From Enterococcus sp. RIT-PI-f (GTDB lineage: Bacteria > Bacillota > Bacilli > Lactobacillales > Enterococcaceae): 64,000 bases of DNA. Where the stretch lies: NCBI RefSeq assembly GCF_001297065.1, contig NZ_LHOX01000011.1:1-64000 (forward strand), in the 5' to 3' direction. The notes under the pieces were generated by a model. The model had not been told where the DNA came from, ran no database searches, and saw only the letters and a list, made by a program, of their open reading frames with translations. This document shows positions 54,671 through 64,000 of this stretch, piece by piece (the first letter of the stretch is position 1; the number at the start of each line of letters is the position of its first letter). A program made the position numbers and the translations under genes.

Positions 54671-55699
54671 CTATGCACTTGCAAATATTCGCTCAATCAG
54701 CAACATCACTTGCCGCACTTCTTCGTTTTTCACGATTGGTTCTGCTTGATTACGCACGACATGGTAAAAGTTTTTGTAGAATGGATCGAAATCCGCTTCT
54801 GCCGTTGGGAATGGGACTTTCTCGGCTGCTAATTCGGATGGCGGTGCCATTGTTTTGGTCAAACCTACGCCTGCTTGCACTGGTTTTGGTGCGGCAACAT
54901 CTTCTCGACCCGTTGCCCGAACCATTTCACCATTCAATGACCAATCCGTGATCGTTGCCGTGCCTTCTGTTCCTTTGATATACCAGCGTGGCAACTGTGT
55001 ATAGTTGGACGTTCCGACTTCGACGATTGCTTTAACGCCATTTTCGAAGGTGATCAGACTGAAGAATCCATCATCGACTTCTTCACCTAAGACATAGCTT
55101 AAGTCTGCTTTAACATCCTTCACTGGACTATCCACCAACCACAACAGTTGATCTAGCAGATGCACGCCCCAATCTAACAGCATACCGCCACCTTGTTTTT
55201 TGACATGTCGCCAATCACCAGGGATACCGTTAGCACCTTGGACCCGTGATTCCAATTGGAACAAGTCCCCAATTTGTCCGTTGCGGTACAATTCTCGTAC
55301 GATCAAGAAATCAGGGTCCCATCGTCGGTTTTGATGGACCATAAATGTATTGCCTGTTTCTTCTGCAACAGCCATGATTTCATCTAATTCCGCGACATTC
55401 AAAGCAACCGGTTTTTCACACACCACATGTTTGCCAGCCCGCAGTGCTGCGATCGATAAGTCTTTATGCAAGTCATTTGGTGTTGCGATCAGCAACGCTT
55501 CAATTTCTGCGTCTGCCAATACGTCTTCATAACTTTTATAGATTTTATGGCCTTTCTCTTGCGAAATAGCCTGCCGTTCTTCTGAAATATCGTACGTACC
55601 TACGATATGGATTCGTTCGTTTTCATTCGGCATAATATTGTGCACATGGTAAGCGCCCATGCCGCCATAGCCGATTACTGCAAAGTTGATTGCACTCAT
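54671..55699 (-). CDS. Gfo/Idh/MocA-family oxidoreductase (first)
   Basis: A 342-residue NAD(P) sugar dehydrogenase. The Rossmann motif GYGGMGAYH is followed by CEKPVALN with the catalytic Lys, and GGMLLDWGVHLLDQLLW supplies the Asp/His of the active site. ATG 55699 is chosen because AAAGGTGG is 8 bases upstream. The family includes enzymes that oxidise the C3 hydroxyl of glycosides. Last gene of the five-gene oxidative operon, 22 bases after the TIM-barrel gene. Confidence 0.9.
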   Translation of the reverse strand: MSAINFAVIGYGGMGAYHVHNIMPNENERIHIVGTYDISEERQAISQEKGHKIYKSYEDVLADAEIEALLIATPNDLHKDLSIAALRAGKHVVCEKPVALNVAELDEIMAVAEETGNTFMVHQNRRWDPDFLIVRELYRNGQIGDLFQLESRVQGANGIPGDWRHVKKQGGGMLLDWGVHLLDQLLWLVDSPVKDVKADLSYVLGEEVDDGFFSLITFENGVKAIVEVGTSNYTQLPRWYIKGTEGTATITDWSLNGEMVRATGREDVAAPKPVQAGVGLTKTMAPPSELAAEKVPFPTAEADFDPFYKNFYHVVRNQAEPIVKNEEVRQVMLLIERIFASA

Positions 55700-55721
55700 T
55701 TTTTGAACCACCTTTCCGTTC

Positions 55722-56690
55722 TTACGCCCACCACATAGATGAGGCTTCTTCGCGAATCATGATCGTTTTTAAATTACTGATCGCTCGTGTCAGCCCTTCA
55801 TCGATGGACATGATTGGATCTTCATGTTCGATACTCAAGACATAGTCATACCCATAGATGCGCAGTGCAGAGATGATATCTGACCAGACTTGCAGGCTAT
55901 GGCCGCATCCAACTGACCGGAATGTCCATGCCCGGGTTTTGACATTGCTGTATGGTTGCATATCTGTCAACCCATGCATATTGATGTTGTCTTGATCCAA
56001 ATAGGTATCTTTGGCATGGAAGTGATGGATGGCATCTGCTTCCCCTAAGATTTTGACTGCGGCTACAGGATCGATGCCTTGCCACCATAAATGACTTGGG
56101 TCAAGATTGCAGCCAATCGCTTTACCGGCAGCATCTCGAAGTTTCAGCATTGTATAGGGTGTGTGGGCTAAGAATCCACCGTGCAATTCAATACCGATTT
56201 TGACACCGGCTGCCTCAGCTTCTTGGTTGATGCCTTTCCAATATGGAATTAGCTTTTGGTCCCACTGGTAATTGTAATTGTCGTCGTATTCAGTCGGCCA
56301 TGGCAGGACTGGCCAGTTGACTTGTGTGTCTGTCGCATTCCCACCGGAGACGCCAGAAAAACCATTGACTACGGGTACTTGCATCAAGCTTGCTAGTTTG
56401 ATCGTTTTGCGCAGCAATTCATCTGCTTCTTGGGCTTCATTTTTTAATGGCGAAATAGGATTGTTGTGACAACTTAATGCAGAAATCGATAATCCTTTGT
56501 CTGCTAACTTCGCTAAATATTCTTTGCGTGCAGCTTCGTTTTCTAGTAATCGATCGATATCTAGATGGGCATTCCCTGGAGAACCGCCAGTGCCGATTTC
56601 CACAGTTTGCAAGCCTTTTTTGGCTACTTCATCGATCATTTCTTCAAAGCTTAATTGGTTGAATAAAGGTGTAAATACGCCTAATTTCAT
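55722..56690 (-). CDS. Sugar isomerase/epimerase-like TIM barrel (AP-endonuclease 2 family, first)
   Basis: A 322-residue AP_endonuc_2-type (PF01261) TIM barrel. It has metal-ligand segments in [13 protein letters not shown] (near residue 155), [13 protein letters not shown] and [11 protein letters not shown]. The start is ATG 56690, which overlaps the thuA-like stop (ATGA). These proteins isomerise sugars, and some act as C-O or C-C bond-cleaving lyases on 3-keto glycosides. Activity not proved here. Confidence 0.88.
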   Translation of the reverse strand: MKLGVFTPLFNQLSFEEMIDEVAKKGLQTVEIGTGGSPGNAHLDIDRLLENEAARKEYLAKLADKGLSISALSCHNNPISPLKNEAQEADELLRKTIKLASLMQVPVVNGFSGVSGGNATDTQVNWPVLPWPTEYDDNYNYQWDQKLIPYWKGINQEAEAAGVKIGIELHGGFLAHTPYTMLKLRDAAGKAIGCNLDPSHLWWQGIDPVAAVKILGEADAIHHFHAKDTYLDQDNINMHGLTDMQPYSNVKTRAWTFRSVGCGHSLQVWSDIISALRIYGYDYVLSIEHEDPIMSIDEGLTRAISNLKTIMIREEASSMWWA

Positions 56691-57406
56691 TTGATTTCCT
56701 CCTCTAATGCTTGAAAGTGCCCGTAATAGGGATAGCTGTTTTCCGTTGGCGCACACCAACGGGCAGCATTTTTGATGACTTTTTGGACTTTCTCGTTATA
56801 ATAGCTCGGGAATGTTTCATGTCCTGGTTGGAAATAGAAAATTTTGCCATTTCCACGTCGGAATGTGCACCCGCTGCGGAACACTTCGCCCCCTGGGAAC
56901 CAGCTGACAAAAATCAGTTCATCTGGCGCAGGGATATCGAAATGTTCACCGTACATTTCTTCTTGTTCTAATTCAATATATTCTCCGACACCTTCCACGA
57001 TTGGATGGCTTGGATTGACATTCCACACCCGGGCATGGCGGTCATCGACACGCCATTTCAAATCACAAGAAGTACCCATCAAGGTTTTGAATACTTTTGA
57101 GAAATGACCAGAATGTAAAACGATCAAGCCCATTCCTTCTAACACGCGCTGATGGACTCTTGCGACAATCGTGTCATCGACTTCATCGTGGGCCATATGT
57201 CCCCACCATATCAAGACATCTGTATCGGCTAATACTTGTTCCGTCAGCCCATGCTCTGGTTCATCTAATGTTGCTGTTCGCACTTCAAAGTCGTCCGCGC
57301 CCAAAAAAGCAGCGATTTGACCATGTATGCCTTCTGGATACATTTTTTGGACTGTTTCATCGGTTTTTTCATGACGAAATTCATTCCAGACTGTGACGTG
57401 AATCAT
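56687..57406 (-). CDS. ThuA-like protein (trehalose-utilisation family)
   Basis: A 239-residue protein of the ThuA family (PF06283), with [14 protein letters not shown], the [14 protein letters not shown] segment and the [27 protein letters not shown]-terminal motif. ThuA proteins have a class I glutamine-amidotransferase-like fold, and occur in pathways where disaccharides are first oxidised to 3-keto forms. It is coupled by 4-base overlaps to genes on both sides. Confidence 0.9.
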   Translation of the reverse strand: MIHVTVWNEFRHEKTDETVQKMYPEGIHGQIAAFLGADDFEVRTATLDEPEHGLTEQVLADTDVLIWWGHMAHDEVDDTIVARVHQRVLEGMGLIVLHSGHFSKVFKTLMGTSCDLKWRVDDRHARVWNVNPSHPIVEGVGEYIELEQEEMYGEHFDIPAPDELIFVSWFPGGEVFRSGCTFRRGNGKIFYFQPGHETFPSYYNEKVQKVIKNAARWCAPTENSYPYYGHFQALEEEIK

Positions 57407-58158
57407 TGGTGGACCTCCTCTACGATCTCTTTCAATTGTAAATAATCAATGGCAATTGCTTCTAACGGGCCATAGGCTTGGAACGCTTCTTGTTCAACGA
57501 TCAACCATGGCAAATCAAGGGCTTTTGCTGCCTCCACATAGTCTTTGATTGGCAGGATACCTCGATTGATTTCGGTGCTTTCTTTTGGTTGTGCTTGCAT
57601 ATCTTTGATATGGACCAATCCAACTGTTTCTCGATGCGCCGTCAGCCACGGCAATACATCCACGTCGGCAAATGCCAACCAATACAGATCCGCTTCTAAT
57701 CTTAAAGATGGGTTGTCTTTCAGCAACGTGTCGATCATGGATCGATCAGGAATTTCGGTAAATTCATGGGCGTGGTTATGATAATATAAAGCCATTCCTG
57801 CCGCTTGGACCTGTTGGGCAATGTCTTTCAGTGATTGGGCAAAATCCTGCCATTTTTCAACAGTATCAAAACTGGCATAAGGAATCACGATACGCGTGTT
57901 GCCAATTGCTTGTTCAAACGCCAATGTTTCTTGGATCTTATCAGGCAGCAACGCTTCATAGGGAATATGAGAAGCCGCTGCTTCAAGGGATAACTGAGTT
58001 AACAGCGCGGCAATTTCCGCCGCAGAGTGATCATAATAACCGGCAAATTCAACCCCGTCATAGCCTGCTTGTTTGACCGTTTGCAACGCTGCCGCAAAGT
58101 CTTCTTTACAGGCATCCTGGATGCTCCATAGTTGTACGCCAATTTTTGGTTTCGTCAT
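57403..58158 (-). CDS. Sugar isomerase/epimerase-like TIM barrel (second)
   Basis: A 251-residue AP_endonuc_2-type TIM barrel that starts [18 protein letters not shown]. It has metal-ligand segments [11 protein letters not shown] (near residue 127), [14 protein letters not shown] and GLVHIKDMQ, and the C-terminal Glu in WLIVEQEAF. It is shorter than the first barrel protein and clearly not a recent copy. ATG 58158 is chosen, with GGAGG upstream. Confidence 0.88.
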   Translation of the reverse strand: MTKPKIGVQLWSIQDACKEDFAAALQTVKQAGYDGVEFAGYYDHSAAEIAALLTQLSLEAAASHIPYEALLPDKIQETLAFEQAIGNTRIVIPYASFDTVEKWQDFAQSLKDIAQQVQAAGMALYYHNHAHEFTEIPDRSMIDTLLKDNPSLRLEADLYWLAFADVDVLPWLTAHRETVGLVHIKDMQAQPKESTEINRGILPIKDYVEAAKALDLPWLIVEQEAFQAYGPLEAIAIDYLQLKEIVEEVHQ

Positions 58159-58186
58159 GTCCGTTCCTCCCATGCGCTTCTATTCT

Positions 58187-59263
58187 CTAGCCCAAATAGA
58201 CAGGTTCACCTGTATTTGATGATTTGTAGATAGCTTCTAAAATCTCGGTCACGACCATTGCTTCTTCTGGTTTTACGACCGGCTCTGTATCATTGATGAT
58301 CGCTTGGATCCATGATTGGGCTTCTAGGATCTCAGGTGTTTCTCCAGTGCCTTCATAAAAATCAACGCCGCCAGTTTCTAATTCAATATTTTTTTCATAA
58401 AGTAAGCTATGGTCTTCGCCATTGATCGTCAAGCCATTGTTCATGTCTGCACCGGCTTTACTGCCAATCAGCGTTGTTTTGGCCTCTTTGACGTCCAAAC
58501 TGTTCAAAGCCCAGCTTGCTTCAAGGAAAATCGTTGCCCCATTCTCCATCACAACAAAACCAAAGGCAGAATCTTCAACAGAGAATTTTTCTGGATCCCA
58601 TGCGCCCCATGCATTGGCTGCATTTTTGGTTTGTGATAATTCATGATAGGCTTTGCCGACCACGAATTTTGGTTTGTAATTGTTCATCATCCACAAGGTC
58701 AAATCTAGGGCATGGGTACCAATATCGATCAACGGACCGCCGCCTTGGGCTTCTTCATCTAGAAAAACACCCCATGTCGGTACTGCACGACGACGAATCG
58801 CATGGGCTTTCCCGAAGTAAATGTTGCCTAGTTGGCCTTCTGAACAAACTTCATGCAAGTAGCGAGAATCTTTTCTGAATCGGTTTTGGTAGCCGATCGT
58901 TAATTTTTTGCCTGTACGATTCGCGGCTTCGATCATCGCCTTGGCTTCTTCAGTGGTTTTGGCCATTGGTTTTTCACACATCACATGGCAATCTGCTTCT
59001 AACGCAGCAATCGATAATTCTGCATGAGAGGCATTTGGTGTACACACATGAACCACATCAAGATCCGCTTGTGCCAACATCTCTTGATAGTCACTGAACA
59101 CTTGTGCATCTTCTGTTCCGAAAACAGATTTTGCCTCCACTGCACGTTCAACGATCAAATCACAAAATGCCACCATTTCTACTTCTTCAACATGTGACAA
59201 TGCAGGCATGTGCTTGCCATTCGCAATCCCACCACAACCAATGATTCCAACTTTAACTGTCAT
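58187..59263 (-). CDS. Gfo/Idh/MocA-family oxidoreductase (second)
   Basis: A 358-residue NAD(P) sugar dehydrogenase. It has GCGGIANGKHMPAL, CEKPMAKTTEE with the catalytic Lys and GGPLIDIGTHALDLTLWMM with the Asp/His pair. First gene of the operon, with AGGAGGAAAG before the ATG. Two distinct dehydrogenases in one operon suggest two substrates or an oxidation plus a re-reduction step. Confidence 0.92.
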   Translation of the reverse strand: MTVKVGIIGCGGIANGKHMPALSHVEEVEMVAFCDLIVERAVEAKSVFGTEDAQVFSDYQEMLAQADLDVVHVCTPNASHAELSIAALEADCHVMCEKPMAKTTEEAKAMIEAANRTGKKLTIGYQNRFRKDSRYLHEVCSEGQLGNIYFGKAHAIRRRAVPTWGVFLDEEAQGGGPLIDIGTHALDLTLWMMNNYKPKFVVGKAYHELSQTKNAANAWGAWDPEKFSVEDSAFGFVVMENGATIFLEASWALNSLDVKEAKTTLIGSKAGADMNNGLTINGEDHSLLYEKNIELETGGVDFYEGTGETPEILEAQSWIQAIINDTEPVVKPEEAMVVTEILEAIYKSSNTGEPVYLG

Positions 59264-59274
59264 AACTTTCCTCC

Positions 59275-59288
59275 TGAAAACGCTTTTT
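59275..59288. promoter_or_regulatory. Possible cre site upstream of the oxidative operon
   Basis: TGAAAACGCTTTTT matches the catabolite-response element in 12 of 14 positions, with the final CA missing. It lies in the leader next to the ribosome site and might act as a CcpA roadblock. Confidence 0.4.
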
Positions 59289-59436
59289 ATTTTCTATAAG
59301 CTTATTATAACGAACCCGAAAACGAACTTCTTCCCGCTTTCCATGGAAAAAATTCCCGAAATTTATCTTATGGAATTCTCACCAAATATGCCAGGACGTG
59401 CTTATTTCGGATTGGGAACAGGTGCCTTTTAGCGAC

Positions 59437-59466
59437 AAAAAAACTTGCCGTGGATCCCAGCAAGTT
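59437..59466 (-). terminator. Terminator of the AraC-type gene
   Basis: On the minus strand AACTTGC, an 11-base loop and GCAAGTT followed by a T run, directly after the AraC stop at 59472. Confidence 0.85.
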
Positions 59467-59471
59467 GTGTA

Positions 59472-60341
59472 TTATTCATTTAAATTCAGTTGTTTTTGGT
59501 ACTGTAATGGCGATTGACCTACCGTTTCCTTGAAGACGTGATGGAAGGTTTTTACACTGGCAAATCCTGCTTTCTCTGCCACTTCTGCCATCGGTATTTT
59601 TTGATTGGCCAAGATAAATTTGGCCTGATTGATCCGATACTCCGTCAAAAATTGCATAAATGTTTTCCCAGTATTGGTCTTAAAAAAACGGGTAAAGTAA
59701 TGGGGACTAAACCCAACATAGCGCGCAGTTTCTTCCATCGTCAGCACATCTTGATAATGTGATTCAATATACTCGAAGACTTGATTCAATCGTTGCAACG
59801 TTTCTTTGTACTGGGCAGCAGAACGCTTCAACGTACCATGGACTTTCTGACGTTTGGGTAAACTTTGATAACATTCTCCAATGATTTGATAGAGTAAGCC
59901 CATCATCAAATAACGCTTTCCTCGGACATTCTCTTCTTCTAGTTGATACAACTCAGTCAACAGACCTGTGATTTTCTCTGTAAAACTATCAGGCCATTCA
60001 CGGCTATGTGGCTCGCCTTCTTCAAACAAACGTAAAAGAGACGTTTCAGATTCTCTTAATAAGGCTTCTTCAAATAGTTTCAAATCAAATTGGTAGACAT
60101 AACGCTCACTTTCCGGTGATGCCAGAAAATAATGCGGCTGACCGCTGGCAAAAAGATACAAATCCCCTTCCCGCAGTTCAACGATCGTATCATCAACACC
60201 AATATTGACTGTGCCGCGCTTCGCATAAATAATCTCGATTTCTTTATGTACGTGGGGGTAAACGATCGTTAATCCATCATTTAAAAACGTGCGAAAACGA
60301 AATTCACTTTCAAATTCCGGAATTTCTAGATACATACTCAT
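59472..60341 (-). CDS. AraC-family transcriptional regulator
   Basis: A 289-residue regulator with an N-terminal cupin-type effector domain (about 1-130, YPHVHKEIEIIYAKRGTVNIG) and two C-terminal helix-turn-helices (MEETARYVGFSPHYFTRFFK near 195 and MAEVAEKAGFASVKTFHHVF near 245). It lies upstream of the oxidative glycoside operon, in the same direction but separated by its own terminator, so it is the likely activator of that operon. The cupin suggests a sugar effector. Confidence 0.92.
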   Translation of the reverse strand: MSMYLEIPEFESEFRFRTFLNDGLTIVYPHVHKEIEIIYAKRGTVNIGVDDTIVELREGDLYLFASGQPHYFLASPESERYVYQFDLKLFEEALLRESETSLLRLFEEGEPHSREWPDSFTEKITGLLTELYQLEEENVRGKRYLMMGLLYQIIGECYQSLPKRQKVHGTLKRSAAQYKETLQRLNQVFEYIESHYQDVLTMEETARYVGFSPHYFTRFFKTNTGKTFMQFLTEYRINQAKFILANQKIPMAEVAEKAGFASVKTFHHVFKETVGQSPLQYQKQLNLNE

Positions 60342-60473
60342 CGACTGACGGCTCCTTCTCAGCTATTCGTAGTCTATTATAATAGAAAATGAATAGAAGA
60401 GAAAACCTTTTCTGCAAGAGCATGGTTTCTACTGGCTTTTTGTGGTATCGTATTCAGAAAAAGGAGGCTTTTT

Positions 60474-61262
60474 ATGAACTACTATGACCAACATTTGCAC
60501 ACCTTTTTATCCTTCGATTCCAATGAACAATTTGAACATTATTTGGCGTACCAGCCTGAATTTTTTGTAGCGACAGATCACTTTGATCTAAAAAATCCCT
60601 ATTCGAATTTCCACGATGATATTCCTGATTATCAGCGTCTAGTCGAAAAGCATCAGCAATTGCAAGATACCACAAGCACACACTTGCTGAAAGGGATTGA
60701 GATTGGCGTAGTTCCCGGCCAAGAACAACAGATTCTCGACTATCTCCATGATCATCCCTATGATTTGAAACTGATCAGTATCCATCAAAACGGTACCTTT
60801 GATTATATGGATGATGCTGTCTTGAAAAAAGACAAATTCGACGTGGCAAAAATCTATTTTGAACAGATGTCAACCGTCCTCGACTCATTTCCTGAAGGCC
60901 ATATCATGACCCATTTTGATTATGGATTGCGCCGTTTTGATTTCAGTCAAGAAGAATTGGCGCAGCATTTTGAAACTGAATTGACAACGATCTTCAAGAA
61001 AATCGTGGCGCGAGAATTGGCGATGGAGATCAATGCCAAAAGTTTTGGACCATACAAGAATGCCCATTTGTACGAGTATGCGATCCCTTTATATCAAAGC
61101 GTGGGGGGCAAACTCTTCACCCTTGGTTCTGACGCGCATGTAGCCAGTGATTATCGTCTGGATTTTGCTGCGATGAGCAAACTGCTGCGTTCTTTTGACG
61201 TGACAGAATTGGCTGTGTTTCAAGGGACGGAACGGATGATGACGGATTTGCCGGAAGCATAA
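60474..61262 (+). CDS. PHP-family phosphatase, histidinol-phosphatase-like
   Basis: A 262-residue PHP-domain protein. The metal motif DQHLHTFLSF opens it, followed by FVATDHFDL, LLKGIEIGV, HFDYGLRR and the C-terminal LGSDAHVASDYRLDF. It matches the HisJ/HisK histidinol-phosphate phosphatase fold, but no other his gene is nearby. It might instead hydrolyse another phosphate ester. AAAAGGAGG lies before the ATG. Confidence 0.85.
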   Translation: MNYYDQHLHTFLSFDSNEQFEHYLAYQPEFFVATDHFDLKNPYSNFHDDIPDYQRLVEKHQQLQDTTSTHLLKGIEIGVVPGQEQQILDYLHDHPYDLKLISIHQNGTFDYMDDAVLKKDKFDVAKIYFEQMSTVLDSFPEGHIMTHFDYGLRRFDFSQEELAQHFETELTTIFKKIVARELAMEINAKSFGPYKNAHLYEYAIPLYQSVGGKLFTLGSDAHVASDYRLDFAAMSKLLRSFDVTELAVFQGTERMMTDLPEA

Positions 61263-61275
61263 TGGCTATTTACAA

Positions 61276-61312
61276 CAAAACGGATCTGCAGCAATCCTGC
61301 AGACCCGTTTTT
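61276..61312. terminator. Bidirectional terminator between the PHP gene and panE-like gene
   Basis: AAAACGGATCTGCAG and CTGCAGACCCGTTTT pair with one mismatch around a 5-base loop. Confidence 0.9.
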
Positions 61313-61326
61313 CTTTTCGAACGCTG

Positions 61327-62265
61327 TTACTTCGCTTCCAACACTTCTTCTTTCGCGTGGATCAATTGCGTCAAAAAGTCACAATAAGGCGTCGGTACAT
61401 CGTATTTCTTACCTTTGCGTGAAATGGCGCCATTGATATAATCGATTTCTGTTTTTCGGTGATTGTTGATCAAGTCTTGGTACATAGATGGATAATGCAT
61501 GCCGATCCCTGCTGGATCATACGTTTCTTCAATATGCCGAACCACTTCTGGAATATCTAATTCGACCGCTTCATGTCGCGCAACAGCAGCGAATTCTGCA
61601 ACGATCGTTTCAACCATTTTCCGAGCTGTTGAGGTACTGCCAAACTGGGCAATATTGACATCTAAAATCGAGCATAAGCCATTCAATGTCCCGTTGACGC
61701 AGGCTTTGCGATAGATCGAATAACGGATATTTTCTGAATATGCAGCATGTAGACCTGCAGCTGCCAAGACAGCCGCGACTTCCTTCGCTTCAGTTTCATA
61801 CCCTGGTTTCAAATTCTGCAATTCTACTGAGCCTTCTCCAAATAAGCGCACTTGACCAGGGCCAATCAAATCTGCCGTCCAAATGGTGTTCCCTAGAAAA
61901 ATTTTGTCAGCAGTTACATATTTTTCAATCGTATCTTCATGGCCGATGCCATTTAGAAGGCAAAGCATCTTCGTTTCTTCACCGATCATCGGCTGGATCG
62001 TTTGCATCATTTGATCCAATTGCATCGCCTTAGTAAATACCAAAATCAAATCTGCTTGTGTGTCTGAGGGGATTTCCTGTTGCGCATAGATTGGAAATGG
62101 AATGGCGATTTCTTCTCCATTCAAATTGGCTCTCAACCCATGTGCCCGAATCGCTTCGATATGCGCCGGCCAACCATCGATCAACGTCACTTCGTTGCCG
62201 CCTCTTTTCAACATGATCGCAAAGCGACTACCCATCGCACCAGCACCAGCAATAACAATTTTCAT
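61327..62265 (-). CDS. panE: 2-dehydropantoate 2-reductase
   Basis: A 312-residue NADPH ketopantoate reductase for pantothenate synthesis. It has the Rossmann motif IAGAGAMGSR, the N-terminal Lys region LVFTKAMQLD and the C-terminal domain with SIYRKACVNGTLNGLCS and SMYQDLINNHRKTEIDYINGAI, where the family's catalytic Lys, Asn and Glu are found. It stands alone. Some family members act on other 2-keto acids. Confidence 0.92.
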   Translation of the reverse strand: MKIVIAGAGAMGSRFAIMLKRGGNEVTLIDGWPAHIEAIRAHGLRANLNGEEIAIPFPIYAQQEIPSDTQADLILVFTKAMQLDQMMQTIQPMIGEETKMLCLLNGIGHEDTIEKYVTADKIFLGNTIWTADLIGPGQVRLFGEGSVELQNLKPGYETEAKEVAAVLAAAGLHAAYSENIRYSIYRKACVNGTLNGLCSILDVNIAQFGSTSTARKMVETIVAEFAAVARHEAVELDIPEVVRHIEETYDPAGIGMHYPSMYQDLINNHRKTEIDYINGAISRKGKKYDVPTPYCDFLTQLIHAKEEVLEAK

Positions 62266-62466
62266 CTATCTTCCTCTTTCCTATCTGACAATTAGGTATA
62301 GTTTACTCTAAATTGCCCAAATATGCGAGAGGCTTGCGTTTCAAGCAAGAAAATTTAAGAAAAAGCGAATTGGAATAGTTTGATTTTTCTGATAATTAAA
62401 GAACGTACAATACTCCTTACAGTACGCTCTGCCTCGTGTAAACGGTTGACCGCTTGCAACCACAAA

Positions 62467-62517
62467 TAAATACTTGCTAGCCGACACGGTCATCACCGTC
62501 CAACTAACAAGTATTTC
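62467..62517 (-). terminator. Terminator of trhO
   Basis: On the minus strand AAATACTTG and CAAGTATTT enclose an inner GACGGTGATGACCGT hairpin, followed by ATTTG. It lies 28 bases after the trhO stop. Confidence 0.8.
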
Positions 62518-62544
62518 ACTCCCTATCTTTTCACGCCAAACTAC

Positions 62545-63501
62545 TTATGCGTGCATAGCTTCTACCGCAAAATTCGCCAATAAACGTTCCTTGTCGGCTT
62601 CGGAAATGCCATGTTTTTCAACATAGCGGTTGTGTTCGTGCGTGGCACAATCATAGCTGCAGGCACCTAAATGCACAGCTTGATTCTCTTCTGACGTCAA
62701 GAATTGACGGTTACATTCAGGATTGGCACAGTTCACGTAACGTTCACATGGTGTCCCATCAAACCAATCACGGCCAATCACTTGTTTGTCTACGTGATTG
62801 ATTTCCACACTGATGCGTTCATCAAAGACATACATTTTGCCATCCCACAATTCTCCTTGTACTTCTGGATCATTGCCATAGGCAAAAATGCCGCCATGCA
62901 ATTGGGCAACATCTTCAAAGCCTTCCCGCATGAGCCAACCTGAGAATTTTTCACAGCGAATACCACCGGTACAATATGTGACCACTTTTTTGTCCATAAA
63001 CTGTTCCTTGTTGTCGATGATCCATTGCGGCAATTCACGGAAACTGCGAATGTCTGGGCGAACCGCACCACGAAAATGACCCAAATCATATTCATAATCA
63101 TTTCGGGCATCGATCACAACTGTATCTTCATCCAACAATGCTTCTTTGAACGCTTTCGGGTCTAAATATTTCCCAGTCATTTCTAATGGATCGATATCAT
63201 CTTCAAGATTCAATGAAACCAATTCTTTTCTTGGACGGACGAAGATTTTCTTGAAGGCGTGGTCTGCCACTTCATCGACCTTATAAAAAATGCCTTGGAA
63301 ACGAGGATCAGCTTCCATCATTTCCCGATAGGCATCTGTCGCTTCGACCGTTCCTGAAAGCGTGCCGTTGATACCTTCTTTTGCGACTAAAATACGACCT
63401 TTGATGTCGTTTTCTTTACAAAATGCTAAATGCTCCTTTGCGAAGCTTTCTGGATCTTCGATAGTTGTATATTTGTAAAACAATAAGACACGGTAACTCA
63501 C
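62545..63501 (-). CDS. trhO: tRNA uridine(34) hydroxylase TrhO (rhodanese-like)
   Basis: A 318-residue rhodanese-domain protein of the UPF0176/YceA family that makes 5-hydroxyuridine at tRNA position 34 in an O2-dependent way. It has an N-terminal ferredoxin-like domain, the rhodanese loop [12 protein letters not shown] with the active Cys, and a C-terminal Cys-rich segment ([26 protein letters not shown]). AGGAGG lies before the ATG. The family is common in Lactobacillales and Bacilli. Confidence 0.93.
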   Translation of the reverse strand: MSYRVLLFYKYTTIEDPESFAKEHLAFCKENDIKGRILVAKEGINGTLSGTVEATDAYREMMEADPRFQGIFYKVDEVADHAFKKIFVRPRKELVSLNLEDDIDPLEMTGKYLDPKAFKEALLDEDTVVIDARNDYEYDLGHFRGAVRPDIRSFRELPQWIIDNKEQFMDKKVVTYCTGGIRCEKFSGWLMREGFEDVAQLHGGIFAYGNDPEVQGELWDGKMYVFDERISVEINHVDKQVIGRDWFDGTPCERYVNCANPECNRQFLTSEENQAVHLGACSYDCATHEHNRYVEKHGISEADKERLLANFAVEAMHA

Positions 63502-63609
63502 AATAATTCCTCCTTTTTTTGCACACTACAGTATAGGTTATCTCGTGACAAAAAACGAGTTTTATGCTTGTACCTTTTCACACAATTTCGCCAGTTGCTG
63601 CGACATTGC

Positions 63610-64000
63610 TCACTGCAGCGATGTGACGAAAAATGCTGTGACTTGATCCATTGTTTCACCGCGAACCAAATGCCGTTCTTCTCGGGAGATAAACTGTAGG
63701 TTGGCATCAGGATTTGCCTCTACGAAAGCTTCTACATCTTGATAGGGGATCTTTTCATCTTGAGTCCCATGCCAAAACAACAACGGTCGCTGACCTAATT
63801 TTTCTGGTTGGGATTGTAAATCATAGTCGTCCATCCAACCCAATAGCTTCGCATAATCGTCTGGCACAAAAAAGCCAGCTGCGCCTGCATGGGTTTGGAT
63901 GCGCGCCCGATAGCTGATCATGGAAGGAGAACCCATGATACAGGCAGCCGCAGTGATTTCAGGATGTTGGCACAAAAGACCGCAAGTGGTCATGCCCCCC
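63610..64000 (-). CDS. Alpha/beta hydrolase, C-terminal part (truncated by right edge)
   Basis: The last 130 residues of a serine hydrolase. The frame is open to the edge, and the segment GG-MTTCG at 63988-64000 looks like the end of a GxSxGG nucleophile elbow. The ATG at 63993 is therefore internal and not the start. The Asp in LLFWHGTQDEKIPYQ and the His in EERHLVRGE complete the catalytic triad of the dienelactone-hydrolase/esterase type. The N-terminal half lies outside the window. Confidence 0.8.
   Translation of the reverse strand, partial: GGMTTCGLLCQHPEITAAACIMGSPSMISYRARIQTHAGAAGFFVPDDYAKLLGWMDDYDLQSQPEKLGQRPLLFWHGTQDEKIPYQDVEAFVEANPDANLQFISREERHLVRGETMDQVTAFFVTSLQ

Overview
The window is a low-GC Gram-positive chromosome segment, most likely from Enterococcus or a close relative in the Lactobacillales. 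The main support is the conserved block rpmE2-rho-murA2-fba-pyrG, the ytkL-(CBS/HotDog regulator)-nrnA and asd/rnjB neighbourhoods, the serC-serA-DUF1015 operon, T-box and CTP-attenuation leaders, strong AGGAGG-type ribosome sites and lipobox lipoproteins. Species cannot be fixed from the sequence alone. The plant-glycan genes fit a plant- or gut-associated enterococcus.

Layout. 1-120: the start of an IS30-family element running off the left edge. 0.16-5.2 kb: an AbrB-type membrane protein, then a polar amino-acid ABC transporter operon (reductase, permease, binding lipoprotein, permease, ATPase) on the minus strand. 5.4-8.0 kb: an orphan LanC-like cyclase with a Cys-Cys-Cys zinc site, and a LysR regulator. 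8.5-15.2 kb: core genes rpmE2, rho, murA2, fba, a small lipoprotein and pyrG. pyrG has a clear CTP-sensing attenuator leader. 15.4-15.6 kb: a tRNA-like RNA with a canonical T-arm, a 24-bp hairpin where the anticodon arm should be, and its own terminator. 15.7-18.1 kb: an ECF sigma factor with a membrane partner, a YugP-type protease and a PhnA-like protein. 18.3-21.2 kb: metQNI under a Met-specific T-box. 21.2-27.2 kb: the acetylase variant of the diaminopimelate/lysine pathway as two divergent operons. 27.2-33.4 kb: nrnA, an SpxR/YtoI-like regulator, ytkL, RNase J2 and asd. 33.7-40.2 kb: a GH13 maltogenic amylase or neopullulanase, a MarR/ABC-exporter pair, and mntH behind a DtxR-type operator. 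40.3-44.8 kb: serC-serA-DUF1015 and a monoacylglycerol-lipase-like hydrolase.

44.9-60.3 kb is the accessory core. A seven-gene operon encodes a sugar-binding lipoprotein, two MalFG-type permeases, a four-helix membrane protein, and a surface GH43 lipoprotein between two paralogous cytoplasmic GH2 enzymes. It is transcribed away from an ArsR-type regulator carrying a large C-terminal beta-rich domain, and a catabolite-response element lies inside the intergenic promoter region. Next comes a tightly packed five-gene operon: two Gfo/Idh/MocA dehydrogenases, two AP-endonuclease-fold TIM barrels and a ThuA protein, followed by an AraC regulator. This gene set matches the logic of oxidative (3-keto-sugar) glycoside cleavage. 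Together the two operons could import plant glycosides and open bonds by both hydrolysis and oxidation/elimination. The substrate is not determined by the sequence.

60.4-64.0 kb: a PHP-family phosphatase, a ketopantoate reductase, the tRNA hydroxylase TrhO and a truncated alpha/beta hydrolase at the right edge. No rRNA, canonical tRNA, CRISPR array or prophage was seen.
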